From a virus: DNA of 38,004 bases. Location: IMG/VR virus record IMGVR_UViG_3300010150_000052, positions 1 through 38,004 of that record; one strand, written 5' to 3'. Both the position numbers and the translations under genes were made by a program. Position 1 is the stretch's first letter. Every line of letters starts with the position of its first letter. A model generated the notes under the pieces. That model was not told where the DNA came from, ran no database searches, and was given only the letters and a program-made list of their open reading frames with translations. Below, piece after piece: positions 7,255 to 14,638 of the stretch.

Positions 7255-7824
7255 TCAGTCCACCTTCCAGTGTTCGTTCGTTCGGCCCTCAGCGATAGCA
7301 AGGTTCGCAGACATGAAGTCAGCAAGACCTTTCTCATCAACATCGCCCCACTCTTCTCGCTGGAAGCGATAGTATTCTTCGGGGTTCATACCGTATGGTG
7401 CTTCGGTCATGAACTCACCAGTCGTTGGAACAAAGGCGCGCTCCGGCATGGAGTCACATGGTTGAGCAACAAGGCTACCTCGGTGTCCACTCATGTTGAG
7501 GTCGCGTGCCGCATATTTCCAGCCCCATGCGCCACGACATAGTGCGCCACGACATGGGCAGTCGCCAAGCATGACGGGTCGTCCGTCAAGGTAAGCGATA
7601 CCAAGCACGCGCGTCGGTTCACCGAACATCTCACGGATGACTGAGTAAGCATCAACCCACTCACCATCATCGTCTTGAACTGTGAAGGCTTCGGTGAGAA
7701 TCATCACTCGGTCTTCGATTGTTTCATCGCTGATGTCAATGATTTGTCCAACGCTTCGTGTCACTACCGTACCATCATTGGTCGTGTCTTTGTTCTCTGC
7801 ATTCAGTCTCCATTCAATGCTCAA
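7255..7824 (-). CDS. Hypothetical protein with TTG start (189 aa)
   Basis: The first codon appears to be TTG at 7822-7824, because TTGA overlaps the preceding stop and AAGGAG lies about 10 bases upstream; no in-frame ATG lies nearby. The protein starts MSIEWRLNAENKDTTNDGTV and carries a Cys cluster (GDCPCRGALCRGAWGW) near residues 88-103 that may bind a metal. It also contains VPTTGEFMTE, a form of the PTTGEW motif that ends the two genes at 5883-6748. Function unknown. Confidence 0.55.
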   Translation of the reverse strand: MSIEWRLNAENKDTTNDGTVVTRSVGQIIDISDETIEDRVMILTEAFTVQDDDGEWVDAYSVIREMFGEPTRVLGIAYLDGRPVMLGDCPCRGALCRGAWGWKYAARDLNMSGHRGSLVAQPCDSMPERAFVPTTGEFMTEAPYGMNPEEYYRFQREEWGDVDEKGLADFMSANLAIAEGRTNEHWKVD

Positions 7825-8525
7825 GACATCATCTCCTTAAGAATGTCAAAGAGCGCGCGGTTGTCTTCTGTTGTACGAGCAGTCGTGATGTGGTGGCTGA
7901 TGCGTTTCTTGACAACACCAACGGTGGTCATGTGGTACTGCGCAAGCACTTCAAGGATGAGTGGCTCACTGAAGAGGTCATCATCATCGCGAGGGATGGG
8001 TTCGTTGGTCAGCAGAGTACGCAAACCATCATCATCATCAGCACCGAGGTCAGCGAGAACCTTCTCGGCAACCTTGACAGGTGCAGGGATGGCGCATGAT
8101 GAACAGAAGGATTTGGTTCCTTCAACAACGGTGTCCTCCATCGCAACGATAGAGCCACACTTCCAGCATTCGTTTGCCTCTTCCTCTTCGTCGGCAGACT
8201 CGTTGGTGAAGGTGTTGCCACCCTCTTTGGTGTAAGCAGGTACAGGTATGTCCTCACCATCAACATTCATACCCAACGGGAAGTAATGTACGCGCATCAA
8301 TCCTTCTTTGTTTAGCATTCTCTTCTTAGCAATCAAGTTGTAGTTACCTGCGGCATCACTTGTGTTCGCGTGTATCCTTCGAGCAACCACATCGGGCATG
8401 GCGTCTGTGTCAATGCAAGCGAAGACTTCGCTGGCAGTCATTGGTCGGTTCTCACTTGTCACAATTCTTGTGACAAATGCAATCTTGGCTTCGTTATTGT
8501 TTTGTTTGTATTTTCTTGGGTTCAT
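7821..8525 (-). CDS. Winged-helix plus zinc-ribbon protein (234 aa)
   Basis: Residues 11-80 read like a winged helix: a helix (EAKIAFVTRIVTSE), then RPMTASEVFACI, and a turn leading to NYNLIAKKRML. Residues 112-118 are an acidic linker, and C120-x2-C123 with C141-x2-C144 form a classical zinc ribbon. The C-terminal 50 residues are helical with a second possible helix-turn-helix (ILEVLAQYHMTTVGVVKKR). The layout suggests a transcription factor or replication-initiation accessory protein, by analogy only. It is the first gene of a leftward run (7821 down to 1) and follows GGAGG 7 bases before ATG. Confidence 0.65.
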   Translation of the reverse strand: MNPRKYKQNNNEAKIAFVTRIVTSENRPMTASEVFACIDTDAMPDVVARRIHANTSDAAGNYNLIAKKRMLNKEGLMRVHYFPLGMNVDGEDIPVPAYTKEGGNTFTNESADEEEEANECWKCGSIVAMEDTVVEGTKSFCSSCAIPAPVKVAEKVLADLGADDDDGLRTLLTNEPIPRDDDDLFSEPLILEVLAQYHMTTVGVVKKRISHHITTARTTEDNRALFDILKEMMS

Positions 8526-8586
8526 AATAAATCCTCCATTCTTGCTACGCGCTCATCATTCCATGAGCATCATAAGTCAAGGGGGT

Positions 8587-8627
8587 GGGGGGAGGCGAAG
8601 AAGTGAACAGAGGATTCACCTCCCCCC
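8587..8627. terminator. Strong hairpin between two leftward operons
   Basis: GGGGGGAGG at 8587-8595 pairs perfectly with CCTCCCCCC at 8619-8627, and GTGAA (8603-8607) with TTCAC (8615-8619) extends the stem. It lies in the 166-base gap between the end of the gene at 8692 and the start of the gene at 8525. No U-tract follows on either strand, so termination is only one option; another is a processing or stability element. A second smaller palindrome, GCTCAT...ATGAGC, lies at about 8557-8574. Confidence 0.5.
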
Positions 8628-8691
8628 GAAAGAAGTTAGCGTAGGCCGCTACCCAATTGAGTGTTGTACGGTGGTGGTTACGGTTAGCGCG

Positions 8692-10716
8692 TCACTTGAC
8701 TTGAGCCTCAACGGTGATGTGCTTGACATTCCATGTCTCGGTGAAGTCTTGCACCTCAGTCAGTCCAACGGTCTTGGGGTTCCAGTTGCCGCTTGAGTTA
8801 GCCTTGTAAGAAGACACAGGGACTTGCAGTTGGTCGGGGTTCTCAGCGAACCATTGACCCATTGCTTCCAAGTCATCAACAGGCTCTCCGGTGTGAGCCG
8901 CGTAAGTGTTCACTGCGGCGAAGGCCATGTGTTCAAGGAGGTTGGTTGCTTTGCTTGAGCGCTTCATCATTGTCTCAATGCCTTGTGACTTGCCGTGAAG
9001 TGTGCGCTTCCCATCCGACCAAACAGGGTTGTGGGTTAGCGTACCTGTCATTGCTTGAGCCGCGTGGAACATTGTACCATGTGACTTAGCGTCCAACTCG
9101 GAGCCGTTCTCTTTGCCCATTGCAACATAGCCGAGGTCCGGGTTCATCCATCCCGAAAGCACTGCGTTGTATGCGTGACCGCCAGCCATCTTGACTGCAT
9201 CCTTACCCAAGTCTCCAAGGGTGAGAGAAGTGCCACCGGATTCTGTCTGCGCGAATTGATTGAGGTCAGCGACATGAATCTTGACAGTCGGTGGTGCAAT
9301 CAATCCTTGCTTGCTGAACACAGTGAGTACCTTGTCAAAGAGGTTCTGTTCAATCGGAAGGTGGCGAAGGATGTGCATAGCGAGCAAGTTCTTCTGCGCG
9401 TCGTGCAGAGCAGTGGTAACACGCTCAGCAAATTGGTCAGCATCGAACTCAGCCATGTTCCCTTTCATGTGTCGCAACTTGGATTTGCTACCAGCCATGA
9501 GAAGGTTCTGCACACCGCCACGCATGGCAAGGTTGCCACAGTAAGTGCGAAGCACAGACATGAAAGACTGCAAGGCAGACTTACCGTCGTGAGCGTTCAT
9601 GATGGTGACACCAATACGGTGACCACCATGCTCTTCGACAAGCGCGTCACTGATTCGGTTCGCGGACAGATTGACATAGCCAAAGTTACCAAGGTTGGAT
9701 GCGCTTTCTTTGCGAGTCTTGGTAGCGTAGCCTGTAATGTCAAGGTTCATGATTGCGCGCTTACCATTGTTGATGGAGTAAGCATCCCAACTGATGAGTT
9801 CCTTACCTGCGGAGTCATTGATGCCGTTGATGCATTCGATGACAGGCTTGAACACAGCGGGGTGGTCGATGTGTTCAAAGTGTTCACCAATGGCTCGGTT
9901 GAGCATGACACCGAATGGGTTGTCTTGGTCAGCAAGGGTTGGGTTCACAATGCAACGGACCTTCGCTTCACCAGTGTTAGGGTTGCGCGGGATGTGAACG
10001 GTCTGCTCGCCAGTGATTGGGTCAGTCCGTACCTGCGCCATCTCCACAACATCTGCTTCAAAGTTCCAAGCACCCATCATGTCTTCGTGTCGCTTGCCGT
10101 CAGCAAACGCCTTAGCGAAGTCAGTGTTGAGGTTCTCTTTGATTTCCTTAGCGGCGGCGAAGCGAGCCTCGCGTGCTTGTGCCGCTTTGACCACTGCGCT
10201 TGCTTTCTTCTTGGCTTGCGCAGTTGCATCAGCGTCCTGTGTCGGAAGGGCCAAGTCAATGCCAGCGCCTTCAAAGGAAGGGGTGCTGTCATCGTAGTCA
10301 TCGGTTGGCATGTCTTCTTCAACAAATGTTTCTTCCTCAGTCGGCATGTCTTCTTCAACAAATGTTTCTTCCTCAGTTGGCATGTCTTCTTCAACAAATG
10401 CTTGCGGCTCAGTCTGTGTGTTTACAGTACCGAACTCAATCCACGCGTCGGACATGTCTTTGAGTTCAGCATGATTGGTGTGTCCTGCAAAGGCTTTGTA
10501 AACATGCGCAACACTCAAGAGTGCGCCGTTCATTTGCGTGTCTTGCAGAAGCACGATGGTTGTTCCATCCACCACATACTGGTGCGCAACGCATGAGTCG
10601 GGGACCCACACTTGCTTGCTTTCGTTCGTCTCACTGATGAGTACACTCATCTGTGTCATGTTTGGCTTCTTGTCCATCACCGTACCGATGATGGCCGTTC
10701 TGTTTTCGGGTTTCAT
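8692..10716 (-). CDS. DUF932-like protein with three acidic EEDMP repeats
   Basis: A 674-residue protein. The N-terminal 100 residues are a beta-rich domain (MKPENRTAIIGTVMDKKPN...) that could be OB-like. Residues about 106-145 hold three 12-residue repeats of FVEEDMPTEEET. A helical Ala-rich stretch follows. The C-terminal 400 residues include NAHDGKSALQSFMSVLRTYCGN near 372-395, a pattern resembling phage/plasmid DUF932 proteins. An SSB or replication-related role is suggested by the OB-like start and the SSB-tail-like repeats, but this is inference. The start follows GGAGG 11 bases away. It has its own upstream gap and downstream hairpin and so may be separately expressed. Confidence 0.6.
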   Translation of the reverse strand: MKPENRTAIIGTVMDKKPNMTQMSVLISETNESKQVWVPDSCVAHQYVVDGTTIVLLQDTQMNGALLSVAHVYKAFAGHTNHAELKDMSDAWIEFGTVNTQTEPQAFVEEDMPTEEETFVEEDMPTEEETFVEEDMPTDDYDDSTPSFEGAGIDLALPTQDADATAQAKKKASAVVKAAQAREARFAAAKEIKENLNTDFAKAFADGKRHEDMMGAWNFEADVVEMAQVRTDPITGEQTVHIPRNPNTGEAKVRCIVNPTLADQDNPFGVMLNRAIGEHFEHIDHPAVFKPVIECINGINDSAGKELISWDAYSINNGKRAIMNLDITGYATKTRKESASNLGNFGYVNLSANRISDALVEEHGGHRIGVTIMNAHDGKSALQSFMSVLRTYCGNLAMRGGVQNLLMAGSKSKLRHMKGNMAEFDADQFAERVTTALHDAQKNLLAMHILRHLPIEQNLFDKVLTVFSKQGLIAPPTVKIHVADLNQFAQTESGGTSLTLGDLGKDAVKMAGGHAYNAVLSGWMNPDLGYVAMGKENGSELDAKSHGTMFHAAQAMTGTLTHNPVWSDGKRTLHGKSQGIETMMKRSSKATNLLEHMAFAAVNTYAAHTGEPVDDLEAMGQWFAENPDQLQVPVSSYKANSSGNWNPKTVGLTEVQDFTETWNVKHITVEAQVK
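10307..10399 (-). repeat. Tandem 36-bp coding repeat (about 2.6 copies)
   Basis: Three near-identical units start at 10307, 10343 and 10379, within the gene at 8692-10716. Each encodes the 12-residue unit FVEEDMPTEEET. The few differences between copies suggest recent expansion or homogenisation. Confidence 0.9.
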
Positions 10717-10760
10717 ATTTTATTCCTCCGTGTTTTTTGGTGTCCTGTGGACTGTGATGC

Positions 10761-10777
10761 GCGAGCAAGATGCTCGC
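10761..10777. other. Perfect hairpin in intergenic gap
   Basis: GCGAGCA at 10761-10767 pairs with TGCTCGC at 10771-10777 across a 3-base loop. It lies in the 76-base gap between the genes at 10793-11320 and 8692-10716, upstream of the latter. No U-tract follows. It may separate the two leftward transcripts. Confidence 0.45.
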
Positions 10778-10792
10778 AGGGTTGCTTAGGCA

Positions 10793-11320
10793 TTACTCAT
10801 CGCCTCCTTGTGGCAGTGGCATGTCTTCCTCGATGAATGGCATTGGCATATCTTCCTCGATGAATGGTAGTGGCATATCTTCCTCGATGAATGGCTCGTC
10901 GTCTGTCGTGTTCAACGACTCGAACATGTCTTCGTAAGAAGTAATGACGCGCGGCATAGTGTCACCTGTGGGTGAGGGTATAAGAACATTGTCGCGCGTC
11001 GGTGCTTTAACGACCTGTAAATAAGTGAAGTCACAGATGTAAAAAGGCGCAGAGACTGTCGTGGATACCCATCGGGAACCATGCGGCTTACCCATGACAC
11101 GAGCGTCAACCCATGTGTGACCTTTGAGAATACCATGAGGCAGGTCATGATATGAGCGCGCCGGAGAAAGGAACTTCTCTCGGTGGATGCTGTCGTGTCT
11201 CACAAAGGCAGAGCCGTTGAGGATTCGTCGGCCATCGCCGCCGTCGTTCGTTTGTAGCGTGATGAAAGTCGCAGGGTCTTCCATCAGCATGGTCAGTTCT
11301 TGTACTTGGTCGGGGTTCAT
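10793..11320 (-). CDS. Hypothetical protein with three C-terminal FIEEDMP repeats
   Basis: A 175-residue protein starting MNPDQVQELTMLMEDPATF. Residues 1-135 look like a compact mixed alpha/beta domain with no recognised family. The last 40 residues are three direct repeats of the nine-residue unit PFIEEDMPL/M, then QGGDE. The repeats resemble the bacterial SSB C-terminal tip (DDDIPF), in which acidic residues precede a hydrophobic-proline end. The gene is directly upstream of the DUF932-like gene with the same motif, which suggests a functional link. The start overlaps the preceding stop by 4 bases and follows GGAAGTGAAGAAGA. Confidence 0.6.
   Translation of the reverse strand: MNPDQVQELTMLMEDPATFITLQTNDGGDGRRILNGSAFVRHDSIHREKFLSPARSYHDLPHGILKGHTWVDARVMGKPHGSRWVSTTVSAPFYICDFTYLQVVKAPTRDNVLIPSPTGDTMPRVITSYEDMFESLNTTDDEPFIEEDMPLPFIEEDMPMPFIEEDMPLPQGGDE
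10818..10898 (-). repeat. Tandem 27-bp coding repeat (3 copies)
   Basis: Units start at 10818, 10845 and 10872 and encode the PFIEEDMPL repeats at the end of the gene at 10793-11320. Copies differ at only a few bases. The unit length differs from the 36-bp repeat in the next gene, so the two expansions arose independently around the same motif. Confidence 0.9.
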
Positions 11321-11706
11321 TCTTCTTCACTTCCTTTTGTTTGTTCTTCAATGTAGTCAGCAACGAGGTCTTTCGCATCTTCAATGAGTGCGTCGTTGAG
11401 TGCGTTGAGTTGGTCGGTGGTCATGCAATCAACAAGACACTTTTGCGCGTGTCCTGTTGAGCAGTGGAAATCTCTTGCGATGTATCGACAGAATTGATTG
11501 ATGACAAATGAGCGCATCCTCATGTAAGATTGGTGGTTGAGTTTGACGAACTCGCAATGAGTCCTGTATGATTCTTCACCGTTGTAAGAACCGTCAAGCC
11601 AGCAACGAAACATCCGTCGGATGTGGTGGTTGCTGTTGTCAGTGAGTTGCGTGCCACCACAGGTCAAGCCAATCTGTGTCTTGATAGGATAGTCATAGAT
11701 ACTCAC
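11317..11706 (-). CDS. Cys/His-rich hypothetical protein (129 aa)
   Basis: Starts MSIYDYPIKTQIGLTCGGTQ and has several Cys and His residues (CW near 35, CEF, FCRYIARDFHC, then HAQKCLVDC) that may bind metal. The C-terminal third is helical and ends EQTKGSEEE, like the gene at 5527-5886, because the two share a DNA block containing the ribosome binding site. No family recognised. Overlaps both neighbours by 4 bases. Confidence 0.55.
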   Translation of the reverse strand: MSIYDYPIKTQIGLTCGGTQLTDNSNHHIRRMFRCWLDGSYNGEESYRTHCEFVKLNHQSYMRMRSFVINQFCRYIARDFHCSTGHAQKCLVDCMTTDQLNALNDALIEDAKDLVADYIEEQTKGSEEE

Positions 11707-12035
11707 AGTGAATCATCTCCCTCATCTTCGCCGCCGAGCAAGACACCGTAGTCTTCTTCGCGCTCCGTCTGCTTCTGCCCAAGGTCAGCCATCGCTTCGT
11801 CCATCAAGGCAAGCGCTTGTTTGTCAATCGCTTGAATCGAGAAGGCCATCCGCAAGAAGGTCAATGCGAGTGGGTAGTCACCGAGAGGAAGCGCTCGCGC
11901 GGCAGTGACAAAGGAATCACAAGAGCGACAAGCCCACCCGTCGTCAAGGGAGTCGGCGAGCGGTTCGGGGTTGTTGCGTTCAGTGGGATGGTCACCCAAC
12001 ACTTTCGCGCAAATGACACAGGTTTGGTCACTCAT
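11703..12035 (-). CDS. Zinc-ribbon protein (110 aa)
   Basis: Starts MSDQTCVICAKVLGDHP; CVIC at the N-terminus and CRSC about 30 residues later make a small zinc ribbon, followed by a helical C-terminal domain and an acidic tail (GGEDEGDDSL). The ATG at 12035 is chosen because GGTGA lies 7 bases upstream, in the end of the preceding gene; a GTG three codons further upstream lacks a site. The start lies inside the upstream gene with an 8-base overlap. Confidence 0.6.
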   Translation of the reverse strand: MSDQTCVICAKVLGDHPTERNNPEPLADSLDDGWACRSCDSFVTAARALPLGDYPLALTFLRMAFSIQAIDKQALALMDEAMADLGQKQTEREEDYGVLLGGEDEGDDSL

Positions 12036-12288
12036 GGTTGTCACCTTCCGTGTCGTCGTCCATGCTCATGAGCCACTTGTCATGCTCAAGGAGTACGGGG
12101 ATGATGAAAGACTTGCGTGCGGCAAGCGCACCGAGTTCTGTCGCAGGACCGATGAGTTGGTCCCCGTCGAGGTAAGTGATGAATACAATGCGGTCTTGAA
12201 CAAGCGTGCCGTGAGGCATCTTGAGAACCACTTCGCGTCCAATGTCAGCCTCAGTCCATCCGTCTTCGGGGATAGGTGTTGGCTTCAT
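12028..12288 (-). CDS. Small hypothetical protein (86 aa)
   Basis: Starts MKPTPIPEDGWTEADIGREVVLKMP. The beta-rich segment that follows (VVLKMPHGTLVQDRIVFITYLDGDQLIG) reads like a small SH3- or KOW-like barrel, comparable in style to the gene at 5883-6218. The acidic end (DDDTEGDNHE) overlaps the next gene's ribosome binding site. No family is assigned. Confidence 0.55.
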   Translation of the reverse strand: MKPTPIPEDGWTEADIGREVVLKMPHGTLVQDRIVFITYLDGDQLIGPATELGALAARKSFIIPVLLEHDKWLMSMDDDTEGDNHE

Positions 12289-12767
12289 TCAACCGACCCC
12301 TTGAGATTTGCGATGAGTGCCTCATCGTGTTCGGGGTCGCCGTTGGTTGAGAGGCTCATGTTGGTAGCATACAAATTGTAAGCGTGTTGCCCAATGATGC
12401 GAAGCAAGTCAGCCTTTCTGCTTTTGGGTTGCGCACCACGAATGTCGTTTGATTCCATGTGTGCAATCAAGTCTGCCTTCTTCAACTTCTTGAGTTGGCT
12501 TTCGTTCAACAAGTTCTCAATGATATGCTTCTCATTGACTCGCAACACATCAATGACTCTTCGCGAGTTGCGCAGTGCATTTGCAGGGCGCGAGAACTCA
12601 ATGATGTAGTTCGTTCGTGTCACTCCGAATACTTTCGCGTGGTATGTTTTCTTAGCAACATAACCGTCGCGGCTGTGTGTCTCAATGTACTCTTGCGCTT
12701 GCGCTTCGGTACGGAATGTTCGGGCTTCGTTTGTCTGTTCGTTTGTTATGTGTATTTGTGTACTCAT
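12285..12767 (-). CDS. SAP/HeH-like domain protein (160 aa)
   Basis: Starts MSTQIHITNEQTNEARTFRT at an ATG that overlaps the upstream stop by 4 bases and follows GGAGG. Residues 1-60 are beta-rich. Residues about 89-127 (LNESQLKKLKKADLIAHM, then a GAQPKSRKADLLRII half) form the helix-extended turn-helix typical of SAP or HeH DNA-binding domains, where a short hydrophobic helix, a G-x3-K-x-K/R turn and a second helix contact DNA. A role in binding viral DNA or RNA is likely; the partner is unknown. The frame is open further upstream, but that part belongs to the overlapping small gene. Confidence 0.6.
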   Translation of the reverse strand: MSTQIHITNEQTNEARTFRTEAQAQEYIETHSRDGYVAKKTYHAKVFGVTRTNYIIEFSRPANALRNSRRVIDVLRVNEKHIIENLLNESQLKKLKKADLIAHMESNDIRGAQPKSRKADLLRIIGQHAYNLYATNMSLSTNGDPEHDEALIANLKGSVE

Positions 12768-12928
12768 TGTGTTCCCTCCATAGGGTTGGTTGTGTCTGCT
12801 TGCAGTGCAAGCATGGACTGTGACCATGCGGCGTAGCATGGTGATGGTGTGGTGCTGTCGGTGGCATCTTCAAGGTACTCTTCAAAGATGTATTCGTCTG
12901 TCTCAATTCGCATCTTGAGAGTGGTCAC
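12764..12928 (-). CDS. 54-residue hypothetical protein with GTG start
   Basis: A GTG at 12926-12928 overlaps the preceding stop (GTGA) and lies 7-8 bases after GGAGG. The product reads MTTLKMRIETDEYIFEEYLE and continues to a Ser/Thr-rich middle and NPMEGTQ. Its own stop overlaps the ATG of the SAP-like gene by 4 bases. This chain of overlaps is the main support; the composition itself is unremarkable. An internal hairpin (GCTTGC...GCAAGC, about 12799-12813) lies within the coding region. Confidence 0.5.
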   Translation of the reverse strand: MTTLKMRIETDEYIFEEYLEDATDSTTPSPCYAAWSQSMLALQADTTNPMEGTQ

Positions 12929-13206
12929 TCGCATCCCTCCGTTGGTTCAAAGCCGAAGTCAATGCATGGCTTGGGCTTGGTCGTCGGGGTGGTGGGGATG
13001 CAGGGTGGCGAGTCGCTGTGTTCAGTTGGCTCAAAGCCGATGGCTGATTGAACTTTGAAGTCAACGGCTTGGCGGATGTGGTTGGTAGCGCGGCTTGCCT
13101 CTTTGTTGCGAGCAATCTCTTCGTGGATGGCACTCTCGGAGTCGTGAACGAAACGAGCGAGAGCATAGAAGTTGCGAGTGAAATTCACGGTGTTCCATTG
13201 AGTCAC
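12925..13206 (-). CDS. Hypothetical protein with two GFEPTE motifs (93 aa)
   Basis: The GTG at 13204-13206 overlaps the preceding stop (GTGA) and is preceded by GGAGGCGG at the right distance, so it is preferred over an upstream ATG at 13221 without a site. The protein is helical (NFYALARFVHDSESAIHEEI) up to residue about 60 and then has a Pro/Thr-rich tail carrying two copies of a short acidic motif, IGFEPTE and FGFEPTE. The repeated tail looks like a docking motif with a flexible linker. No family recognised. Confidence 0.55.
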   Translation of the reverse strand: MTQWNTVNFTRNFYALARFVHDSESAIHEEIARNKEASRATNHIRQAVDFKVQSAIGFEPTEHSDSPPCIPTTPTTKPKPCIDFGFEPTEGCE

Positions 13207-13442
13207 TGGTTCCGCCTCCATGAGTATCTTCGGTTGTGTTCAGTCACTTGAGTCATGGTGTGTTCGCCTCGCAAGATTGCCGCGAGAGCATTGGTACTGC
13301 GCGGCAGGTAGTGATGGGAAGGACCGTAAGTGTCAATCAATCTGTCCATGATGATTCGCGCTTTGGTCTTCTCACCAACACTCATGACGCCATGAACCAA
13401 CTTCATTGTGTTAGCGCGTCGAGTCTTTGCGTTGCCACTCAT
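13203..13442 (-). CDS. Basic hypothetical protein (79 aa)
   Basis: Starts MSGNAKTRRANTMKLVHGVM. The protein is basic (Arg/Lys/His) and helical, with a helix pair (GEKTKARIIMDRLIDTYGPS, then STNALAAILRGEH) that could form a helix-turn-helix. It ends RRYSWRRNQ. Start and stop overlap the neighbours by 4 bases. DNA binding is plausible but not shown. Confidence 0.5.
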   Translation of the reverse strand: MSGNAKTRRANTMKLVHGVMSVGEKTKARIIMDRLIDTYGPSHHYLPRSTNALAAILRGEHTMTQVTEHNRRYSWRRNQ

Positions 13443-13720
13443 ACTGTTTCACCCCACTGAATGTGTCGTGCAAGTTTGTCAAGTGTCGCGCTTCGCTTCT
13501 CATCTTCATTCGTTTCAATGAAGTTAGTGAGTAGCATACTGAATGCTGACAAGTTCTTGAGGTCAAGCGAACCAATGGCGGCGCTTGTGATTCCTGTTGG
13601 AATGAGATGAAGAATGGCATTGTAAAAGGCGACATCACTGTGGGAGCCACTCACTTCGCCAGTTCTAAGGAAGCGCTGATGAACTTCTTTGACTGCTCGG
13701 ATGATGTTTGCTTCACTCAT
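13439..13720 (-). CDS. Helical hypothetical protein (93 aa)
   Basis: Starts MSEANIIRAVKEVHQRFLR and is helical along its length, including LSAFSMLLTNFIETNEDEKR. No conserved catalytic or metal-binding residues. The chain of 4-base overlaps and the upstream CAAGATGAAGG-type ribosome binding site support it. Function unknown. Confidence 0.5.
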   Translation of the reverse strand: MSEANIIRAVKEVHQRFLRTGEVSGSHSDVAFYNAILHLIPTGITSAAIGSLDLKNLSAFSMLLTNFIETNEDEKRSATLDKLARHIQWGETV

Positions 13721-13914
13721 GCGAGAGCCTCCTTCAAGATGAGCAGTGCGGATTGGATGACAATGCTGTCGGGTGCAACCGACTCCATTCCTTCCCTTGA
13801 GAGAACTTGGATGGCATTGTCCACCTTGTCTTTCAGTCGCTCGTACCTCTCGGCAAGGAGTATCGACTCCCTTTCAACGAGATTGCAGATTTTGGATGCC
13901 ACACAATCACTCAT
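13717..13914 (-). CDS. 65-residue hypothetical protein
   Basis: Starts MSDCVASKICNLVERESILL. It is helical, with heptad-like spacing suggesting a coiled coil (LAERYERLKDKVDNAIQVL) and a second helix ILLILKEALA at the end. The start lies 8 bases inside the previous gene, whose tail gives a weak ribosome binding site. Function unknown. Confidence 0.5.
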   Translation of the reverse strand: MSDCVASKICNLVERESILLAERYERLKDKVDNAIQVLSREGMESVAPDSIVIQSALLILKEALA

Positions 13915-14266
13915 CGTTCAACACCTCTTGCGGGTTGGTTTCATGGAATCGAATCATGATGATTTCAGTGTCGCGGATGTGTTCAATGGCATTGTTGAAC
14001 CACCAGTACGCGCCATCAAGCGGAGCGTCTTTGTCCTTGTGAAGAATGGTAGTCAATCCATTGATGCTTTTCGTGTGGCCGCAACATTCGTTGACAAGCA
14101 ACACCTCGAACTTCAATTTCATAGCGCCAGCGCCATGCTCTTGAGCATCAGTCATGTTTTGTCGCAAGAGTTCGTCAAGTCTTCCGGTGTTCAATGCGAA
14201 GTTGAAATTTGACGCGCTTCCGTAGTAGTGTATGTCACCAGCCACAAGCAGTTCATGCATAGTCAT
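13907..14266 (-). CDS. Hypothetical protein (119 aa)
   Basis: Starts MTMHELLVAGDIHYYGSAS. Mixed alpha/beta; the segment LKFEVLLVNECCGHTKSING and a later WWFNNAIEHIRD helix suggest a small enzyme-like or binding fold, but I recognise no family. It follows GGTGAGGAAGA, which also encodes the GQGEEE end of the upstream gene. 4-base overlap at the start and 8-base overlap at the end. Confidence 0.55.
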   Translation of the reverse strand: MTMHELLVAGDIHYYGSASNFNFALNTGRLDELLRQNMTDAQEHGAGAMKLKFEVLLVNECCGHTKSINGLTTILHKDKDAPLDGAYWWFNNAIEHIRDTEIIMIRFHETNPQEVLNDE

Positions 14267-14598
14267 TCTTCCTCACCTTGTCCATTGAATGCGGCGAGGT
14301 AGTCGGCGTGCTGTTGCAATTGTTCATCGAGGCGGTAGCGCACTGTGCCACTGGTCGCGAAGCCAGTGACAAGCACTGCGCCTGTAACTCGCTTCACGGT
14401 GACTGTTCTTCCATCGTAGTCCACTGTCTCTTTCGTTCCGGCAGGTGTCTTCGTTCTCGACAGTCTGTTCACCACTTGAGTAAGCGTCTGCTTACTGTGT
14501 GGTACGGCAGGGTGTCGTTCTGTGTGCATCACTCTGCGAGTGAGCAGGTCGGGCTTCGGTGCTTCATAGCGGGGGTTCATTTTTGCTGTGTCTTTCAT
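14263..14598 (-). CDS. Hypothetical protein ending GEEE (111 aa)
   Basis: Starts MKDTAKMNPRYEAPKPDLLT, with a second in-frame ATG at residue 7. The N-terminal half is basic and Thr-rich. Residues 55-100 (ETVDYDGRTVTVKRVTGAVLV onward) are beta strands that could make a small barrel. It follows AAGGAAGTGAACAA, a good ribosome binding site, and is separated by 40 bases from the helicase gene upstream. Ends GQGEEE by the same site-overlap rule as elsewhere in this arm. Confidence 0.55.
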   Translation of the reverse strand: MKDTAKMNPRYEAPKPDLLTRRVMHTERHPAVPHSKQTLTQVVNRLSRTKTPAGTKETVDYDGRTVTVKRVTGAVLVTGFATSGTVRYRLDEQLQQHADYLAAFNGQGEEE

Positions 14599-14638
14599 GT
14601 TTGTTCACTTCCTTTTTTTGTTGTCCTTGGACTTTGAT

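Noticed and set aside
10307-10399. Tandem repeats as a CRISPR array
   Set aside because: Units are contiguous without spacers and lie in frame within a gene.
9175-10596. Long rightward frame (473 codons)
   Set aside because: Fully antisense to the DUF932-like gene, whose tandem repeats cause its own apparent repeats; the minus-strand gene has the ribosome binding site and the family pattern.
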